In this document: positions 33,110 through 40,488 of the stretch, in pieces | Layout: the number at the start of each line of letters is the position of its first letter | Position numbering within the stretch: the first letter of the stretch is position 1 | Source: Nonomuraea sp. NEAU-A123 | GTDB lineage: Bacteria > Actinomycetota > Actinomycetes > Streptosporangiales > Streptosporangiaceae | Assembly: GCF_018603905.1 (NCBI RefSeq) | Contig: NZ_JAHFZZ010000005.1 | Coordinates: 558,001 to 622,000 of the forward strand | Direction: 5' to 3' | DNA length: 64,000 bases | Translations under genes and position numbers: made by a program | Notes under the pieces: generated by a model | Seen by the model: only the letters and a program-made list of their open reading frames with translations | Databases searched by the model: none | Told to the model about the DNA's origin: nothing

Positions 33110-34255
33110 ATGCAGGAGAAAAGCGGCGGCGTCCGGAGGTTGTGCATGGCCGTCGACCTCGCCGGATACAGCGCCCGCAACGCAATCGATCAGAAGTGGG
33201 TGCAGGACGAGCTCAGGGCGATTCTGGAGGAGGCGGACGCCCGTGGGGGCCTCGGCCGGAAAGAATGGACCATTCAACATCAAGGTGATGGCGAGCTGGC
33301 CCTCCTGCCGCCGGGAGTCGACGAGTCGCGGGTGATTCCGACCTTGATCCGCGAGTTGGGCTCCGGGCTGCACGCGCGTAATCGGCGGCTGTCCGAGGAT
33401 GCCCGGCTGCGGGTTCGCGTCGCCTTCCACCAAGGACTCACCGAGGACGCGGGCTGCGGTTACGCGGGAGACGCGGTCGTGGCCGTCTGCCGCCTCTGCG
33501 ACGCGCCTGCCGTGAAGGCCGCCCTGCGGGCCGCGCCTGAGGCGTTCCTGGCCGTCGTCATGTCACCCGGCATTTACGAGGACGTCGTTCTGCGGCGAGA
33601 CCTCTACGAACTGCGGGCGAACGACTTCCGCCGGATCACGGTCGACCTGCCCGACAAGGGTTTCACCTCCGAAGCCTGGCTCTATTTGTCACCCACCGCG
33701 GAAGGCCGTGCGATGACGGATTCCACAACTCCAGACCCGACCGTGCCTCCCTCGATTCAGGGCGACAAGAACTTCGTCTTCACGAACTCGAGCAATAACA
33801 CGGTCACGACCGATGTCCATTACGGCCCCGGAGCCCATGCGTGCGACGGCGAGGGCCGCTGCGGCAGGGAAGCGCTCGACGCCATGCAGTACGGCCAGGC
33901 GCTGCGGTGTTTCAAAGCCGCCGCCCGCAAGGACCCGTACTCATCCGAGCTCGCCTATTACCGAGTCCTCGCCGCCCTGCAGCGAATACGCCCCAAGAAG
34001 CACGGCAAGCAGACAGTGGCCCAGATGGAAGAGCTGCTCAATGGCGCCTGGCGGCATGACCAGGACCCTCGGGTGGCCGCGTTGTGGGCGCTGATCAAAG
34101 AGGATCGGCGTTATTTGGACCGATCCAATCCAGCCCACCCCGCCGTCATGCAGCTTCACAGCCGGGTCGCTGACATCTCACCGCAGGCGGCGGCGGAGAT
34201 CCGGTATCACGTGCCCGCCCCGGAGTGCCCGACATGGACACTTCTCGCTTCATAA
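33110..34255 (+). CDS. Class III nucleotidyl cyclase-like protein with C-terminal helical repeat domain
   Basis: A 381-aa protein. Residues ~10-195 resemble a class III nucleotidyl cyclase catalytic domain. The two metal-binding aspartates are present: D16 in AVDLAGYS and D60 in QHQGDGELAL. The region RVAFHQGL...GYAGDAVVAVCRLCDAP matches the motif around the Asn/Arg pair. The Arg of CRL is present, but the transition-state Asn is replaced (VVAV), so activity is uncertain. Residues ~205-245 are a Thr/Asn-rich linker. Residues 250-381 are helical, TPR-like (ALDAMQYGQALRCFKAAA). ATG 33110 is favoured because AGGAGGG lies directly upstream. ATG 33095 would place that site inside the gene. Confidence 0.65.
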   Translation: MQEKSGGVRRLCMAVDLAGYSARNAIDQKWVQDELRAILEEADARGGLGRKEWTIQHQGDGELALLPPGVDESRVIPTLIRELGSGLHARNRRLSEDARLRVRVAFHQGLTEDAGCGYAGDAVVAVCRLCDAPAVKAALRAAPEAFLAVVMSPGIYEDVVLRRDLYELRANDFRRITVDLPDKGFTSEAWLYLSPTAEGRAMTDSTTPDPTVPPSIQGDKNFVFTNSSNNTVTTDVHYGPGAHACDGEGRCGREALDAMQYGQALRCFKAAARKDPYSSELAYYRVLAALQRIRPKKHGKQTVAQMEELLNGAWRHDQDPRVAALWALIKEDRRYLDRSNPAHPAVMQLHSRVADISPQAAAEIRYHVPAPECPTWTLLAS

Positions 34256-34283
34256 AGCAGTAGGCCAACCGAGAGGAACCCTC

Positions 34284-35117
34284 ATGACCATCACGTTCCA
34301 GAACCACCAGCTCATCCGCAACTACTTCCTCGCGCCGACCCGCGCCGAGTACACGCGCTGGACCGTCATCAGCGCGGCGGCGGCGCTGTCGCTCATCCTC
34401 ATGATCGGCGGCAGCGGTTTCACCTCGTTCCTCGGCTTCGTGGGCACCGTCGCGGGCCTCATCTGGGGTGTGATCCCCCTGGTCCGGCGGCACTTCACGA
34501 CGCTGCCCCGCGCCACCGATCAGCAGGTGGACGGCTGGCTGCGGGAGCGGACGAGCGCCATCATGCGGGACGCGCACTCGAAGGTGCATCTGGACCGGGA
34601 CGCGGTCACCGCGCAGTCCCTCGCACCCATCATCGGGCTTCCCGATCCCCGGAACTATCTCATTCTCATGCGTGAGGGCCGGGATCGAAGGTATCGGTAT
34701 TCCTTCTACCAGATTCACCTCTTCTTCCTGACCGACTGGAAAATAGTCTCCTATTCCTGCGTGCTCGACATGTTCACCGGCGAGATCGTGCAGGATGCCG
34801 CGAAAGACCTCAGCATGAGCAAGATCAACAGCTTGGACACGTTCACCGACCGCATTCAGAGCGCAAGTCGCAAGGACAAGCACACCAAGATCGGGCTGGT
34901 CACCACCAAGGGCGAGATGATCACCGTCAAGGGCTTCAGCGTGACGCTGTCCTCCGGCGGCGGAGTCGGGACCATCACGTCGCTGTCGGCGGGCGGGCAG
35001 CAGGCGACCATCTCGTACGCCGACCCGGACGCGACGATCAGGCAGCTCCGCGAATACATCTGGAAGCACAGCCACGCGCCCGACGACGGTGCGGTGGATC
35101 GAATCGTAGAGCCCTGA
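34284..35117 (+). CDS. Membrane protein of unknown function
   Basis: A 277-aa protein. It has a short N-terminal cytoplasmic stretch, two hydrophobic helices (WTVISAAAALSLILMIGG and FLGFVGTVAGLIWGVIPL), and a ~190-residue soluble domain with beta-strand character (NYLILMREGRDRRYRYSFYQ, KIGLVTTKGEMITVKGF). I do not recognise the family. It follows the cyclase-like gene by 28 bases with GAGAGGAACC before the ATG, and probably belongs to the same operon. Its stop is 30 bases from the convergent effector-like gene. Confidence 0.7.
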   Translation: MTITFQNHQLIRNYFLAPTRAEYTRWTVISAAAALSLILMIGGSGFTSFLGFVGTVAGLIWGVIPLVRRHFTTLPRATDQQVDGWLRERTSAIMRDAHSKVHLDRDAVTAQSLAPIIGLPDPRNYLILMREGRDRRYRYSFYQIHLFFLTDWKIVSYSCVLDMFTGEIVQDAAKDLSMSKINSLDTFTDRIQSASRKDKHTKIGLVTTKGEMITVKGFSVTLSSGGGVGTITSLSAGGQQATISYADPDATIRQLREYIWKHSHAPDDGAVDRIVEP

Positions 35118-35147
35118 CCGGCGATCGGCGCCTCCTGGTCCAGCCGG

Positions 35148-35729
35148 CTACGGGATGAGCTGGGCCAGGACGGGGACCACCAGGCAGCACACGATCGCTC
35201 CCAGAAGGAGCAGCATGCTGCGCCGGATGCCGCGATACTTCGCATCGGCGATCGCGCTGAGCCGGCGAATCTCCTCGAGCAGGAAAGCCTTCTGGGCGCG
35301 CGGCGCTCCCGTGGCATCGGGCTCGTGCAGGTTGGTGATCAGCGTCTCGCTGAACTGGCCGACGAACTGCGATCGGCGCCGCCGCAGCCGGTCCGCGGCA
35401 TGGACGGAGCGCGGATAGATCGCGGCGGCCAGTCCGATGATCCCCATCGAGCACAGCACGATGCCGAGCCACCACAACCACGCCACGGCGGCGGGCAGTT
35501 TTCCGGGACTCCAACTGCCGGCCAGCAAGGCGCCTCCTAACGCCCCCACGCCCACTCCGGCCGTGGCGAGCATGACGGCTGCCTTCTGATCGGCCCGCCC
35601 TATCTCCGCGCGCAGATCCGTCAGGATGGCCATGACCTGAGCGACGGTTTTCTCTTCGCCTTTCTCGGGGGCCTGCGCGCTCCGCGAAGATCGCTGGAGT
35701 CTTGCCCTGCTGCGAATGCGTCCGAACAC
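35148..35729 (-). CDS. Pycsar-type two-TM effector-like protein (DUF5706 family)
   Basis: A 193-aa membrane protein. The order is: basic N-terminus, the RAEIGRADQKAAVMLATAGV motif, two TM helices (about 60-105), a cytoplasmic helical segment, LSAIADAKYRGIRRSML, and a final TM helix. This matches the Pycsar effector family, in which cCMP or cUMP made by a cyclase opens or activates a membrane-damaging protein during phage infection. That role is known for some members; activity here is inferred. The gene is convergent with the membrane-protein gene rather than in the cyclase operon, which is unlike the usual cyclase-effector pair. The GTG start has GGAGAA upstream. Confidence 0.7.
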   Translation of the reverse strand: MFGRIRSRARLQRSSRSAQAPEKGEEKTVAQVMAILTDLRAEIGRADQKAAVMLATAGVGVGALGGALLAGSWSPGKLPAAVAWLWWLGIVLCSMGIIGLAAAIYPRSVHAADRLRRRRSQFVGQFSETLITNLHEPDATGAPRAQKAFLLEEIRRLSAIADAKYRGIRRSMLLLLGAIVCCLVVPVLAQLIP

Positions 35730-35942
35730 TTCTCCATTGTGCCCGGAAAACCGTTGCCCATACGGATGGAATTGACGAACATAAGCCGTGAAAGCTTTTC
35801 GGGAGATGATTGCTTTGCCGGGTTATGGTGTGGTCGGTAATGCTCGCCGGTGAACCGGCGACGAGGGGCGAATACTGGCTCAAGTCCCTGATTTCTCCCG
35901 GCAGGCATGGACGTCACGGGTCCGCCGTCGTCTGATAGAGGC

Positions 35943-36749
35943 ATGATCGATGCGAAAGATCTCCAGAGTGCTCGGCACGCGGCGATCGGGCGGTCAAGGC
36001 GATTATCGTTCGCCATGCGCGTGCTGGTGGGCGCCGCCGCGATCGTCTTAGCCATCCCGGGCATCGCCTACGCCGCCCCGCCGACCGCCCTCGATGGGGC
36101 CGCGCCGTCGAGCGACCGCACCTACCAGCCGGCGTTCGACTATGACGGAGACGGCTGCTATCCCACACCCGCCATCGGACGCGACGGCACCATCGCTCCG
36201 GGCCTGGCACTGGGCGGCGCGGTCAACGGGCAATGCCATGACCTGTCCGACCTCGACAACACCAACTCCTATTCGCGCGCCAAGTGCAATAACGGCTGGT
36301 GCGCGTACATGTACGGGCTCTACTTCGAAAAGGACCAGGCGCTGCCCGGATGCTGCGGGCACCGGCACGACTGGGAGCACGTCGTGGTCTGGGTCCAGGG
36401 CGACACAGCGCAGTACGTGGCGGCGTCCGCGCACGGCAGCTACGATATCCGCCCGCGCGCGCAGCTCCCCTGGGATGACACCGGGACGCACCCGAAGATC
36501 ATTTACCACAAGGACGGGCTTTCCACCCACGCGTTCCGCTTCGCGAGCTCCACCGAGCAGCCGGAGAACCACAAGGGCACGTGGCAGTTCCCGCCGCTGG
36601 TCGGCTGGGACAACTACCCGCCCGGCTTCCGCGACCTCCTGGTGGCGCACGATTTCGGCTCGGCCAGCTTCGGGCTCAAGGACGCCTCGTTCAACGGGGA
36701 GCTGACGAAGGCCAAGCCGGCCGGCATCCCGTTCGATCCCAACGCCTGA
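35943..36749 (+). CDS. Secreted NPP1/NLP (necrosis-inducing-like) protein
   Basis: A ~268-aa exported protein. A signal peptide of 44 residues from this start ends at IPGIAYA. The mature part has the NLP heptapeptide core GHRHDWE, plus metal-site acidic residues and paired Cys (CYPTP, CHDLSD, CCGHRHDW), characteristic of the type 1 NLP fold. NLPs are cytolysins for plant cells in pathogens, but many saprophytic actinomycetes carry them with unknown function. Starts at 35907, 35943 and 36015 are all possible. None has a strong ribosome site. Confidence 0.8.
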   Translation: MIDAKDLQSARHAAIGRSRRLSFAMRVLVGAAAIVLAIPGIAYAAPPTALDGAAPSSDRTYQPAFDYDGDGCYPTPAIGRDGTIAPGLALGGAVNGQCHDLSDLDNTNSYSRAKCNNGWCAYMYGLYFEKDQALPGCCGHRHDWEHVVVWVQGDTAQYVAASAHGSYDIRPRAQLPWDDTGTHPKIIYHKDGLSTHAFRFASSTEQPENHKGTWQFPPLVGWDNYPPGFRDLLVAHDFGSASFGLKDASFNGELTKAKPAGIPFDPNA

Positions 36750-36756
36750 GCGGTGT

Positions 36757-37047
36757 GACCTCGCTGACACGTGAAGGGTTGGAGAAGGCGGGTCAGGGCG
36801 ACGCCGTCAGCCGGGTTGTCGTGCACGTACTTCGTCGCGACGATCTCAGCCGGTGCCGCCCCCCCGCTCGACCAAGCGCACGATCGGGGTCAGCGTGTCG
36901 AAGACGTTCGGGCCCGGGCCGCCCGCGCAGTGAGTCATGCCGGGGACCATCCCGGTCACCGAGATGGCCACCGAGCACAACTGCGACCTGTGGAACGCGC
37001 TCTGACCCTGATCGGCCGGCTCGTCCTCGGTGAAGCCCGAAAGACGT
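36757..37047 (-). pseudogene. Tannase/feruloyl esterase C-terminal remnant
   Basis: On the minus strand, about 37045-36865 encodes MVPGMTHCAGGPGPN and VFDTLTPIVRLVERG, which match the C-terminal His-containing region of tannase/feruloyl esterases. After a run of seven G residues near 36857 the frame shifts by one, and AEIVATKYVHDNPADGVA continues in the other frame, as at the natural C-terminus. The N-terminal ~85% of the gene is missing. The residues before MVPGM (TEDEPADQGQSAFHRS) may be from another gene. This is a decayed fragment. Confidence 0.65.
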
Positions 37048-37058
37048 CATAGGAACTT

Positions 37059-37092
37059 TTCGTCCGCCTCCGCAACGGTGGAGGCGGACGAA
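37059..37092. repeat. 13-bp perfect inverted repeat
   Basis: Arms TTCGTCCGCCTCC (37059-37071) and GGAGGCGGACGAA (37080-37092) flank an 8-base loop. It lies between two gene remnants. It could be an old terminator. No U-run follows on either strand. Confidence 0.6.
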
Positions 37093-37179
37093 TGAGTATG
37101 ACGAGCCGTAGCCCTCGCCTTGTCCAGAGACAGCACGCCGCGATCGTCCTTGAGGTCGTGGCGGCGTCGATCTCGTGGT

Positions 37180-37734
37180 CACCGGTCCGGCTTTTCGACC
37201 GTGACCAGCACTTCGACCGGGTCGCAGTCTGGGGCGGTGGACGCCGTCCGGGCTGATGCGGACCACCTCGCCGACGAGCAGCCAGGTGTCGCGGTAGATA
37301 CCCGCGCCGGAGTACCAGCGCGAGTCCTGATGGGTGCGGCACTCCACCCGGACCTCGTTGTTCGCGCCGAACCGTAGGAACCGGTCAACGTCGATGAAGA
37401 ACTGCGAATACCCGTACGGACGCTGCCCGGCGTAGTTTCCATTGACGAACACGGTCGCGTCCCGGTAGACGCCCTCGAACTCCAGCACGATCCGCTTACC
37501 CCGATGCTCCTCGGGTGCGAAGAACGTCTTGCGGTACTCGTACGCCCCACCGGGAAAATAAGCGCTCCCGGCGCCGTCCATGGTGGCCTCGCGGTCGCGG
37601 GTGATCATCGCGTCGTGTGGCACCGTCACCGGCTCGAACGGGACCGCGGTGCCGGCCAGTTCGGCAAAAGGATTGACCTTCGGACGGAACTGCCAATCGT
37701 CGTTGAACGATGCGCGGATCACGTAACTGCTCAA
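37180..37734 (-). pseudogene. Glycoside hydrolase family 2 (beta-galactosidase-like) N-terminal fragment
   Basis: The fragment begins with an intact GH2 sugar-binding domain: FNDDWQFRPKVNPF, VTVPHDAMI, GAYEYRKTFFAPEE, VFVNGNYAG and SGAGIYRDTWLLVGE. Near 37245 the frame shifts from RISPDGVH to TAPDCDPVEVLVTVEKPDR, and then the sequence loses similarity. About 185 of the usual 700 or more residues remain. The catalytic TIM barrel is absent. It is a truncated pseudogene next to the tannase remnant. Confidence 0.8.
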
Positions 37735-37844
37735 GGTGAGAATATCCGGAAGATCAGATCACGTGGACTGGGCGTGCTCGCGGCCGAAGGTTGGTTGATT
37801 CCGCGGGCAGCGTCAATAACCTCGTACGGCGCCCTGGCGTGCCC

Positions 37845-38912
37845 TCACTCCGACGGCATTTGTGTCCCGGTATCGGCAGGACATGGGCGGGGAGCCGCGG
37901 TGGAGCGCCGGACGACCAGGCTCGGAATGACCGAGAAGTGCACCGCCGACGTGCGGCCTTCGATGCGCTCGAGCAGCAGCCGCCCGGCCATCCGGCCCAT
38001 GACGTCTCCGTCCTGGTTGACGGTGGTCAACGCGATGTTGGGATGGGCGGCCAGCCGGGTGTTGTCGTAGCCGGCCACGGAGATGTCACCCGGGACGGAC
38101 AGCCCGGCCTCGTGCAGCGCGGCCAGCACGCCGAGAGCCGCCTCGTCGGAACCGGCGAAGATCGCGGTGGGGCGCGGAGCGCGGCTCAGCAACTCACGGG
38201 CACCGTCGTAACCGCCTTCCTCCGAGTACGAAGTCGCGGCGACGGCGATCTCGTCGGCGAACCCGTGGTCACGCATCACCCGCTCGTAGGTCTCGGCTCT
38301 GATGCGTGGCATCTGGTCGGCCGTCCGTCCGTGCTCCTGGTGGAAGGTGATGTGCCCGATGCGACGGTGGCCGAGCGCGATCAGGTGGTCCATGACGAGC
38401 TCGGAGCCGATCCGGTCGTCGTCGACGATCGAGTCGTACGCCGGCGACCTGTTGTGCCGGCCCAGCACCACGGTAGGAATCTCGCGGGCCACCTGCTCAA
38501 GCTGGGTGCGGCCGACCATGGGAGCGATCGTGAGGATGCCGTCCACCTGCCGGTCTATCAGAGCGTCCAGGGCACGTTTCTCGGTCTTGTCGCGAGTACC
38601 TCCCTGGATCATGATCGCCTGATAGTCGGACTCGGCGAGCTGATCCACCAGGCCGGTCATGATCTCGGCATAAAACGGGATCCCGATGTGCCGCATGAGC
38701 ACGCCGATGGTGAACGACCGTCCGCGCAGCGCTCGCGCGGCCGCCTGAGGGCGATAGCCGAGCTCGTCGATGGCCCGCTGGACGCGGTCGCGCATGGCCT
38801 CGCTGACGCCGTAGTCGTTGCGGATCACCTTGGAGACGGCCGCCTTGGAGACTCCGGCGTGTTTCGCCACGTCAGAAATGGTCAATCTTCGTCGTCGCTC
38901 AGGCGCGACCAT
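37845..38912 (-). CDS. LacI family transcriptional regulator
   Basis: A 355-aa repressor. The N-terminal HTH is TISDVAKHAGVSKAAVSKVI, followed by a hinge (GYRPQAAARALRG) and the sugar-binding core domain (GIPFYAEIMTGLVDQLAESD, DISVAGYDNTRLA). It is divergent from a GH1/GH/ABC sugar cluster and probably represses that cluster through the two operators in the intervening gap. ATG 38912 has GAAGGG seven bases upstream. The frame is open to 39047, but those residues show no homology and cover the operators. Confidence 0.9.
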   Translation of the reverse strand: MVAPERRRRLTISDVAKHAGVSKAAVSKVIRNDYGVSEAMRDRVQRAIDELGYRPQAAARALRGRSFTIGVLMRHIGIPFYAEIMTGLVDQLAESDYQAIMIQGGTRDKTEKRALDALIDRQVDGILTIAPMVGRTQLEQVAREIPTVVLGRHNRSPAYDSIVDDDRIGSELVMDHLIALGHRRIGHITFHQEHGRTADQMPRIRAETYERVMRDHGFADEIAVAATSYSEEGGYDGARELLSRAPRPTAIFAGSDEAALGVLAALHEAGLSVPGDISVAGYDNTRLAAHPNIALTTVNQDGDVMGRMAGRLLLERIEGRTSAVHFSVIPSLVVRRSTAAPRPCPADTGTQMPSE

Positions 38913-38970
38913 GGGCATCCCTTCTCGAACGAGCCTTGCCGATTCTACGGTGCCGAGATCGTCGCGTACG

Positions 38971-39085
38971 TAGACCGGTCTATGCAAGATAGCGGAAGAT
39001 CGAAAGTGAGCCCGTTTGGCTAGTAGTGACGTTGTAGACCGGTCCACATTTTTCCTTGACCTTCGCGCGGCGTAACGGCTACGTT
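38971..39085. promoter_or_regulatory. Two LacI operators and promoter of the glycoside cluster
   Basis: TAGACCGGTCTA (38971-38982) is a perfect palindrome. TAGACCGGTCCA (39035-39046) is the same site with one substitution. The centres are 64 bases apart. The second ends ten bases before a -35-like TTGACC (39056-39061), followed after 18 bases by TACGTT. Binding at both would let the LacI protein repress the GH1 promoter and its own. Confidence 0.7.
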
Positions 39086-39157
39086 AACTCGCACTCGGGG
39101 CCCGCCCCGGCCCCTGCCGACGACCCCCGTCCGCACCGACACGTGATCGAGAGACGC

Positions 39158-40391
39158 ATGCACACCTTCCCCAACGGCTTCCTCTGGGGCGCGGCGAGCG
39201 CACCGCACCAGGTCGAGGGCAACAACGTCAACAGCGACTTCTGGGCGCAGGAGGAGCGCATGCCAGGAGCGGATCGCAGCGGCGATGCCCTCGACAGCTA
39301 CCACCGATACACCGAGGACATCCGGCTCGTCGCGGATTCGGGCTTGAGCACCTACCGCTTCGGCATCGAGTGGGCGCGCATCGAGCCGTCCCCCGGGAGG
39401 GTGTCCCGCGCGGCGCTCGCGCACTACCGGCGCATGATCGACGAATGTTTCGCCGCGGGGGTCACTCCGTTCGTGACGATCCACCACTTCACCTCGCCGA
39501 GGTGGTTCGCCGAGGAGGGCGGCTGGCGCGGAGAACGGGCCGTGGACCGCTTCCGCGCCTACGTCGAGACGGCCACCTCGATCCTCGACGGCGTCGAGTG
39601 GGTCTGCACCATCAATGAGCCCAACATGCTCGCGATCATGGTGTGCGAGGCGGAGGCGACGCTCGACCCCGATTCGGGTCTGGAGTGGCTGAGCCCCACG
39701 CTGGAGGCGGACACGCCCCGGCCGGTGAAGCCGGCTCCGCCGGTGGAGATCGGGCGCCGTCTCATCGAGGCGCACCACACGGCTCGGGACGTGCTGCGCG
39801 AGCGCGCGGACGCCCCGGGTGGGATGGTCGGTCGCGAGCCGCGCGTTCGAAACCCGCCCCGGTGCGGAGAAGGTGCGCCAGCAGCTGGAATACGTCTGGG
39901 AGGACCTCTACCTCGAGGCGGCGCGCGGCGACGACTTCATCGGGGTGCAGGCCTACTCGGCGCAGTGGGTGGGGCTCGACGGTATCGAACCCCACCCCGT
40001 GCATCCGGACAACACCCTCGTGCGGACGGCCTACCGCCCCGACGCCCTCGGCATCGCCGTCCGGCACACCGCCGACGTGCTGCCCGACGTCCCGATCCTC
40101 GTCACCGAGAACGGCATCGCGACAGACGACGACTCCCGGCGCATCGCCTACACCACCGGCGCGCTGTCCGCGCTGTCCGAGGCGATGGACGACGGCGTGG
40201 ATGTGCGGGGCTACATCCACTGGAGCTTGCTCGACAACTACGAGTGGGGGCACTGGGACCCGACGTTCGGCCTCGTCGCCGTTGACCGGGAGACGTTCGA
40301 GCGCCGGCCCAAGCCGAGCCTGGCGTGGCTGGGCGGTGTCGCCAAGGCGAACGCGCTCCGACAGGCCTCAGCCGAGCGCCGCAGCGCCTGA
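39158..40391 (+). pseudogene. GH1 beta-glucosidase interrupted by a one-base frameshift
   Basis: The first part starts at ATG 39158 (FLWGAASAPHQVEGNN) and holds the acid/base Glu in TINEPN. The second part holds the nucleophile region VTENGIA, then HWSLLDNYEWGHWDPTFG. The frames join near 39822, where GCCCCGGGTGGGATGG has one G too many: removing it gives VGWSVASRAFE in phase. With one base removed the gene would be 410 aa, normal for GH1. Either it is a recent mutation, a sequencing error in the G-run, or rarely a programmed shift. All catalytic residues survive. Confidence 0.85.
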
Positions 40392-40488
40392 CAGCGCCCG
40401 GACATGCCACTCGACCCACGCGCGCATGTCGAACGACGACCCCTGTGTCCACTGCAGCCGAGACGAAAAATTCAGAGGAGAGGCGAGG

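Noticed and set aside
35821..35906. Possible riboswitch (ydaO-like) upstream of the NLP gene
   Set aside because: Only a 7-bp hairpin (TCGCCGG-TGAA-CCGGCGA) is visible. The conserved core motifs of known riboswitches are not present.
37093..37180. Further gene remnant between the hairpin and the GH2 fragment
   Set aside because: A minus-strand stretch reads LKDDRGVLSLDKARA, but it is too short and unlike any family I can name.
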